Assembly: GCA_009760885.1 (NCBI GenBank)
Contig: CM019713.1
Location: forward strand, 29,010,927-29,074,926
Length of the DNA: 64,000 nt
Reading direction: 5' to 3'
DNA from: Achatina immaculata
Lineage: Eukaryota > Mollusca > Gastropoda > Stylommatophora > Achatinidae
Each line of letters opens with the position of its first letter. Position 1 is the first letter of the stretch. The notes beneath the pieces are model-generated. The model saw only the letters and a program-made list of their open reading frames with translations. It ran no database searches and was not told the DNA's origin. Below, one piece after another: positions 59,207 through 64,000 of this stretch. A program made the translations under genes and the position numbers.

Positions 59207-59419
59207 TGCGCACGTGCACCCATATGAACACACACACAGAAATCAAGATGAAAAACAAATAAAGAAAATAAAATGGAAAAAAAAACTGGAAAAAAATTAA
59301 GGAATATACTCTCAATGTGCAAACAAAAATATGTTGCTTGCAGAAAAGGGGAAAAAATTATGCTTTTAAAATGAAGAGAGAACAAGAGGAAGATCAAGAA
59401 TAGAAGATATTTTAATAAA

Positions 59420-59610
59420 CAGTGAATCAAACTGTGAAGAAAGTATTAGTGAATCAAACTGTGAAGAAAGTATTAGTGAATCAAACTGTGAAGAAAGTAT
59501 TAGTGAATCAAACTGTGAAGAAAGTATTAGTGAATCAAACTGTGAAGAAAGTATTAGTGAATCAAACTGTGAAGAAACTATTAGTGAATCAAACTGTGAA
59601 GAAAGTATTT
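59420..59610 (+). repeat. 27-bp minisatellite
   Basis: Seven near-identical copies of a unit containing GTGAATCAAACTGTGAAGAA. Because 27 is divisible by three it yields an apparent NQTVKKVLV peptide repeat. No sign that it is translated. Confidence 0.95.
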
Positions 59611-59635
59611 AGGAACAAATATATCCATACTTCTT

Positions 59636-60050
59636 ACAACTTACATCCTTCCCGTGCTGCTAAATAGCACATAGGACCTGCATGGTAGTTCGCCAAGATT
59701 TTATATCTTCGGCGAGTTTTTCAGTCTCATCAAGGGATGTTATGCCCACTAAACTGGCCTCACTTAACAATGTCCTCTTTAGAGTTTCACATGGTCAACC
59801 TCTTTTTCTTTGGCTTCTTGTGTTCCACTTGATAGCTTGTTTGGGAAATCCCTGATTGTTTCTTCTCATCACATGACCGACATATGTCCATCTTCTTTTT
59901 CTGATCACTCATGAGACAGGTTGTTGTTTGCTTATCTGTCTTATTTCTGCATTGTTCTTGAATTCATTTCACTTTATATGGAGTATTTTCATTAAGCATT
60001 TGTTTTTTGAAAGAGTCTAATTTCTTGTCTATTACTTTAGTTGTTTTCCA
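59636..60050 (-). mobile_element. LINE-B 3' end fragment
   Basis: Minus-strand LINE-B terminus, aligned with 35520-35920. Truncated at 60050, where an unrelated LINE-D piece begins. Confidence 0.7.
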
Positions 60051-60052
60051 TA

Positions 60053-60345
60053 CTACAAGAATTTAATATTGAAGAAGGCTGGTTAGTAAAAAAGATTAAA
60101 CAGAGAAAACTTTAGTATTTCATACATATTAAAAAATCATGAGTCTGGAGAAAACAGTCTTGAAAGGATACATAATAGGAAAAACAAGGAGAGGATGACC
60201 AAAGTAAAACTGGCAACAAGACATTGTTGATGATTTGTGAATGGATGAATCAACAGCAGGACATCTTGCTTACAGCTGAGATGCTTTCAAGAGAGCTGTT
60301 AGGGAGGCAAGTTCTGCAAGGGACATGCTAATGAATGAGTGAGTG
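60053..60345 (+). mobile_element. LINE-D 3' tail
   Basis: Plus-strand LINE-D terminus (LQEFNIEEGWLVKKIKQRKL, then a decayed tail to GCAAGGGACATGCTAATGAA). Several stops. Confidence 0.7.
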
Positions 60346-60469
60346 GATGAATTCAGGAATAGATCAAATTATTAAAAAGTATTTAGGAATAGATAAAATT
60401 GTAAAGAAAATAATAGATCAAAGCAAAAAGAAACAGAGCTTCTTGAGACTCGGCTTCTGCTGAGCTTAC

Positions 60470-60508
60470 TTGTGGCTTGTGTGGTTGGTGGTCGTTGCCT
60501 TGTGTTCA
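60470..60508 (-). CDS. Linker exon 1a
   Basis: A 39-nt micro-exon with a strong acceptor (TTTCTTTGACAG) and donor (GTAAGC). It encodes NTRQRPPTTQAT, basic and Pro/Thr-rich like the other linkers. The phase is 1 in and 1 out, so it joins VWA-1 to linker 1b without a shift. It was found only by splice sites, phase and composition, so it is slightly less certain than the VWA exons. Confidence 0.65.
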
Positions 60509-61721
60509 CTGTCAAAGAAACAATATGTAGTGCTAGAAAACAAAAAAAGGATTCAAATTCAAGGCATCTGTGTAAATTACAGCATATATACCAATTTACT
60601 GGTGTTCTGTAGGAGGCAGGATACCTTGAGGTTGTTTACCTATATCAGTCATCTCAGCATGTGCAGATAGGGTTATAAAGTTTGCACAGACATCTGTGTT
60701 CTCGTACAGTACAAAAGTACAATAATGTCCCAGACCCAGACAACTATGTATTCATATACTTAACTTCAGCAGTCTTTTAGGCCACTAAAATATATATACT
60801 CATACAGTTATAAAGTTAACATAATCATTTTAGATTAAGCAGAGCTCTCTTAGCAGTGACCACCAAGTCAAGCAAGTCTCCTTATATAATCATGTTAAAA
60901 TGACCTTTGCACTTATTCCTAGAACGACTGTTAAAACTACATTGTTTATAAGTGTCTTATAAGAATATTACCACAATACTGCAATATTATCTGAGACCTT
61001 TGGGTGATACAAAATAAAATATTTAAAACTATAAAAAGGGCATTACAGATAACAAGCTCCCAACATAAAACTCATGTTTGCAACCCTATTTTGCATATGG
61101 CAAAACAGTTGTAAGACTCAGTAACACAATCTGCAAACTTGTATTCCCCACTTTGATTTAAGAACCTAAACCTAATCCCTGGGAAACAGCTGAATGATAA
61201 AGTGCATTAACATACAAGAATAACTGTAAAAAGTGAGATTCAGTGAGATAAAATGACTGAGCATAGAAACTGAACACAGAAAAATAGGAAGAGATATGCA
61301 ATGGAAAGAATTTTGATGGTTAGATAGGTACAAGAGTATCATAGTTGTTTCTAAATGTGAAAGGTGAAGGTTGCTAATTATGGAATGGCTGGGTCAGTGG
61401 TTATAAAATGCTTGTTAGATGGTTGTTCAATGTTTTATACAAATTGTAAAACTTGGTATGGAATGGCTGATTAGTGGTTATAAAATTATTGTTAGATGTT
61501 TGTTGAATGTTCACACAAATTTTAAAAATTAGTAACCTCACACTTGGATCTGAGAATATTTTCTCTGAAAACAGAATATCTCCCTGCAAAGTGAGACACA
61601 ACAGTATACATTTTGCACATGTCTGTAGAGTATTAAAGCGACAATCAACATGTAATGGTGTATTTGTGAAGACACCCTTGTTTTTTTTTTAATGTAAAAT
61701 TCCTGTTTTCATGTCATTAAG
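60509..61721. other. Intron, nothing recognised
   Basis: About 1.2 kb without recognisable exon or element; a weak internal duplication (GGTTATAAAATGCTTGTTAGATGGTTG-type, at 61399 and 61475) is visible. Confidence 0.4.
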
Positions 61722-61972
61722 ACACATTGGGGAATATGGTGTTATGCCCATATTTTCCATGACCTTCAGTACATGAAAGTGTGATGTGGTCAGTATCACA
61801 CCTGGCTGCTTTACCTTCCCAGATTTCTCTGGTACCCATTTTTAGAGGCTGGGTGATCCCAGGACCTATTTCAGTGTGTACCAGAAAAAAATCCCGCTGC
61901 TGGGATTGAACCCAGTACTACTGGATTAGTAAACAAAGCACCTAACTACTCAGCTAACCAGGCCATCAAATA
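61722..61972 (-). mobile_element. tRNA-derived SINE, best-preserved copy
   Basis: The minus strand begins with a tRNA-like head: GGCCTGGTTAGCTGAGTAGT (A box) and TACTGGGTTCAATCCCAGC (B box, consensus GGTTCAANNCC). Next comes a core with TGGGATCACCCAGCCTCTAA-like and AAAATGGGTACCAGAGAAAT segments, then CATATTCCCCAATGTG at the 3' end. The spacing of A and B boxes fits a type-2 pol III promoter. Not a true tRNA gene: the acceptor stem does not pair and a long unrelated body follows. Confidence 0.75.
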
Positions 61973-62018
61973 GGGTGAAGAAAAATAAATGGTCAAAGTT
62001 AAAAATAGTTTATCTTAC

Positions 62019-62199
62019 ATGCTAAAATCTCTTTCCTAAGGGCTGCACCATACTGCTGCAGGTCACCATAATCAGCAAAGGAAAAAACATTGCTCTCAGA
62101 CACTGCAACATTCTCCATCTCTGACTTGTCTCTTAGACCAATGCCAAAGCTGTATACTCCAATTCCAGCTCGTGTAAGACTTGATATCTCTGCATTAAT
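62019..62199 (-). CDS. VWA-1 last exon
   Basis: Exon of 181 nt starting at phase 0 after a TTTTAG acceptor and ending at phase 1 before GTAAGA. It encodes the C-terminal half of a VWA fold: INAEISSLTRAGIGVYSFGI, then GLRDKSEMENVAVSE and FADYGDLQQYGAALRKEILA. This matches the pattern of the other modules (a helix, then VYSxGxGL, then a SxxxxxxF..L final helix). It splices in frame to linker 1a at 60508. Unlike VWA-2 to VWA-5 it has no Cys at the end of the domain. Confidence 0.8.
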
Positions 62200-62906
62200 C
62201 TAAAATACATATTAAAAGAAAAGAATACTAGTCATAATTATTGTTGGGGTTTGTGGATCACTTTTGTATAATGTAAAACAAAAAAGTATTGTACTTTACT
62301 TTCAAAGTACTTTACTTTCATCTTGATGAACTTTTACAAGAATTAATAAATAATTATCATATGCCATCTTTTAAGTGGAGCCTGGCTGCATACTCTCTCA
62401 CTTGTTTTCATCATGCACCTGGGAATAAAGTTGATTCTTGCACATCATTTGTTGATATTCCTCCATTTTCATCTTCATACCCATATTCTTTTCATTTCAT
62501 TTCATTTAGTCCATTAATTTTATTAGGGCATCACTCAGAAGACACCTGTATTATTTTGAAAGCTGTTGACTGTTTACCTATATGTAATGAAATGTTTTTG
62601 ATTGTCTACTTATATGCAAAAGAAGTTTTTATGGTCTAGCTTATTTGGAATCAATAAATTGTTGGTACTGGTTTGATGATCTCCCTGTAACAGCAAACTT
62701 GGGTTCCCTAACAGGAAAGAAGTTAGATGAGATGAAGTAGGTTGGAAGGAGGTGGTTATGAGAGAAAAGAACAAAACAACAAAAGGAGAGAACATAGATA
62801 GGAAATGTAAGGAGACAGAGAGAAAAGAAACAAAAGAGATAAGCAAGAAAAGAGAGAGAATTTTATTAATTTAAACTGAGAGAACTAAAAAACACAAACA
62901 AATATA

Positions 62907-62930
62907 AAAAATAATAATAATAATAATAGA
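62907..62930. repeat. (AAT)n microsatellite
   Basis: Short AATAATAAT run in the intron between the two VWA-1 exons. Confidence 0.9.
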
Positions 62931-63063
62931 ATTTACTTCACTGTCTCCCATTTAATACAAACAACATTTACTTTTCTCAAAATATTTTGCTAAATATATG
63001 CATACATACACACTTTATACATATATAAAATATAAAATCAGTATATCTTCCGCAACCACATAC

Positions 63064-63262
63064 CAGCTGACTGCTCTGCCCAGAGTTGGTGTCAGTAATA
63101 AGTATCACAGCATTAGGAACTCCCTCCCTGTCCCCATTCTGAGTTTGGAAAACCTCAGTTCTGATTCTGTTTAATGTACCAACAAGGTCAAATCTACGTG
63201 GATCAGAGTTACTTTGTGTCAGTTGACCCACGGCATCGTACACACCTTCATTTGTGTTGTAG
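63064..63262 (-). CDS. VWA-1 middle exon
   Basis: Acceptor TTTCTTTCAG and donor GTATGT bound a 199-nt open exon. It encodes the central part of a VWA domain: a NEGVYDAV helix, the segment RIRTEVFQTQNGDREGVPNA, which is the same block found in the other VWA modules as MFTQANGDRPDVPN, and the strand ending VILITDTNS. The Asp of ITD is the last MIDAS aspartate; the usual following Gly is Thr here. It begins with one base completing a codon (phase 2 junction) and ends at phase 0. The exon carrying the first half of this domain (DxSxS motif) was not found between 63263 and 64000 and probably lies beyond the window. Confidence 0.8.
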
Positions 63263-63301
63263 CTGAAAGAAATTGTTGTAGATGTCACTTTTGGTGCATG
63301 G

Positions 63302-63548
63302 GCATTGAGTTCTGTATTAGGGTACATTACACAAACAGATAATAGTTGTATCACTGAGCTCTATATTAAGGTATATTACACAAACAGATAATAGTTGAAT
63401 CACTGAGTTCTATATTCGGGTACATTACACAAACAGATAATAGTTGTATCATTGAGCTCTATATTAGGGTACATTACACAAACAGATAATAGTTGTATCA
63501 TTGAGCTCTATATTAAGGTATATTACACAAACAGATAATAGTTGTATA
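63302..63548. repeat. 49-bp minisatellite
   Basis: Five copies with exact 49-bp spacing (unit starts 63307, 63356, 63405, 63454, 63503). Each contains TACATTACACAAACAGATAA or a one-base variant. It lies ~40 bp upstream of the acceptor of the VWA-1 exon. Confidence 0.95.
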
Positions 63549-63849
63549 TCCAAACTAAAACCTTGAAACTGCAACAGTAGATAGAAAATGCACAGATGAG
63601 AGCACGTGAAGAAAAAGACAAGGCAAAATCAGATTTTTATGACGCTGAAATAACAAATGGTGAAAAAGGAGAGTCACAATGTCATTGTAATCAGTTTTGC
63701 TCTGTGTTGTAAGACTGGACAATAAATAAATGAAGCTTGAATCAGAAGCAATTTGTACTCCCCCATATATAAATATACACCCTAAATAACCAAAAACATT
63801 TCAACAGTGTGCCATATTAGAAAATATAATTCTAAAATTATTAAATCAA

Positions 63850-64000
63850 TTGGCAGGTACAACCTTAACAACTTAAGATATACAAACGACACAGTTCTGA
63901 TTGCTAAAAGTGAAGGAGAGGTACAGGCTCTTCTGGACATCATGGTTCGTGAAAGTAAAAGTAAATGTGTCAGCCTGAATAAAAAGAAGACTGAAGTGAT
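63850..64000 (+). mobile_element. LINE-A RT fragment, runs off the window
   Basis: Aligned with 58380-58540: NNLRYTNDTVLIAKSEGE, then SLNKKKTEV. The catalytic YADD reads YTND here, so RT is inactive. Confidence 0.65.

Larger units (their letters stand above)
9701..63262 (-). other. Multi-VWA extracellular protein gene (partial, both ends outside window)
   Basis: Twenty exons on the minus strand form one coherent, frame-compatible gene: six VWA modules and seven short linker exons. Every exon listed has an AG acceptor and GT donor, and reading phases match across all junctions (phase 1 at each module boundary). VWA domains joined by Pro/Thr linkers are typical of secreted matrix or adhesion proteins such as matrilins and collagen VI/XII; the exact orthologue is not recognised. 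No signal peptide, collagen repeat, transmembrane segment, start codon or stop codon lies in the window, so the protein extends beyond both ends. Introns carry almost all the transposons of the window. Exon borders come from reading splice consensus by eye; additional tiny linker exons could have been missed. Confidence 0.85.

Noticed and set aside
59422..59667. NQTVKKVLV repeat protein
   Set aside because: A 27-bp minisatellite that happens to be a multiple of three; ends in a LINE-B fragment.
61880..61972. Genuine tRNA gene
   Set aside because: A and B boxes are present but the acceptor stem does not pair and a 150-bp non-tRNA body follows; it is a SINE head.

Overview
The window looks like metazoan, probably lophotrochozoan/molluscan, nuclear DNA. 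It is AT-rich and intron-dominated, with GT-AG introns. An embedded 118-nt start of an 18S rRNA gene carries a variant that I remember as typical of molluscs (this assignment is from memory and tentative). The retrotransposon load is very high. No bacterial, organellar or free-standing viral genes were seen.

One host gene is recognisable. On the minus strand, exons run from 63262 down to 9701 and leave the window at both ends. They encode an extracellular-type protein built of at least six von Willebrand factor A (VWA) domains. The domains are joined by short Pro/Thr/Arg-rich linkers, each encoded by its own 36-69 nt exon. Every module boundary is phase 1, so modules can be added, lost or skipped without changing the frame. 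In order of transcription: VWA-1 (63262-63064, 62199-62019), linkers 1a/1b (60508-60470, 56016-55966), VWA-2 (55289-54723), linker 2 (50505-50437), VWA-3 (39073-38507), linker 3 (33281-33213), VWA-4 (30058-29492), linkers 4a/4b (28055-28005, 24569-24525), VWA-5 (24261-24185, 23833-23560, 19894-19679), linker 5 (17324-17289), VWA-6 (14701-14518, 11689-11523, 9916-9701). VWA-3 and VWA-4 arose by tandem duplication of a ~7.7 kb unit (copy 1 about 29036-36695, copy 2 about 36696-54757). One breakpoint lies inside a VWA exon and leaves a 35-bp exon stub at 36661-36695. The VWA exons and nearby introns are ~99% identical while the rest of the duplication is ~85-95%, which suggests gene conversion.

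The introns and the left 9.7 kb are filled with transposons. I label the non-LTR families LINE-A to LINE-G and LINE-I. A, E and F are RT fragments. B, C and D resemble RTE-type elements (AP-endonuclease plus RT, with a C-terminal GHVLRM/GRPK region in B and C). G and I carry RNase H. Nests are deep: LINE-E is interrupted by a 13-bp-TSD LINE-C, itself interrupted by LINE-D, and separately by a TTAA-flanked piggyBac-like element. There are also two mariners, several TTAA/piggyBac-like elements, tRNA-derived SINEs and many minisatellites.

The most unusual object is at 45060-46577: a 1518-bp insertion with a 13-bp target-site duplication and a GAA-repeat tail. Its 5' third is ~430 bp of possible pre-rRNA leader plus the first 118 nt of 18S rRNA, fused to a repeat-rich, hairpin-containing body. 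A 4.5-kb LINE-I with the same type of GAA tail is inserted ~330 bp (pre-insertion distance) away in the same intron. Because copy 1 of the duplication preserves the empty sites, both insertions can be delimited closely.
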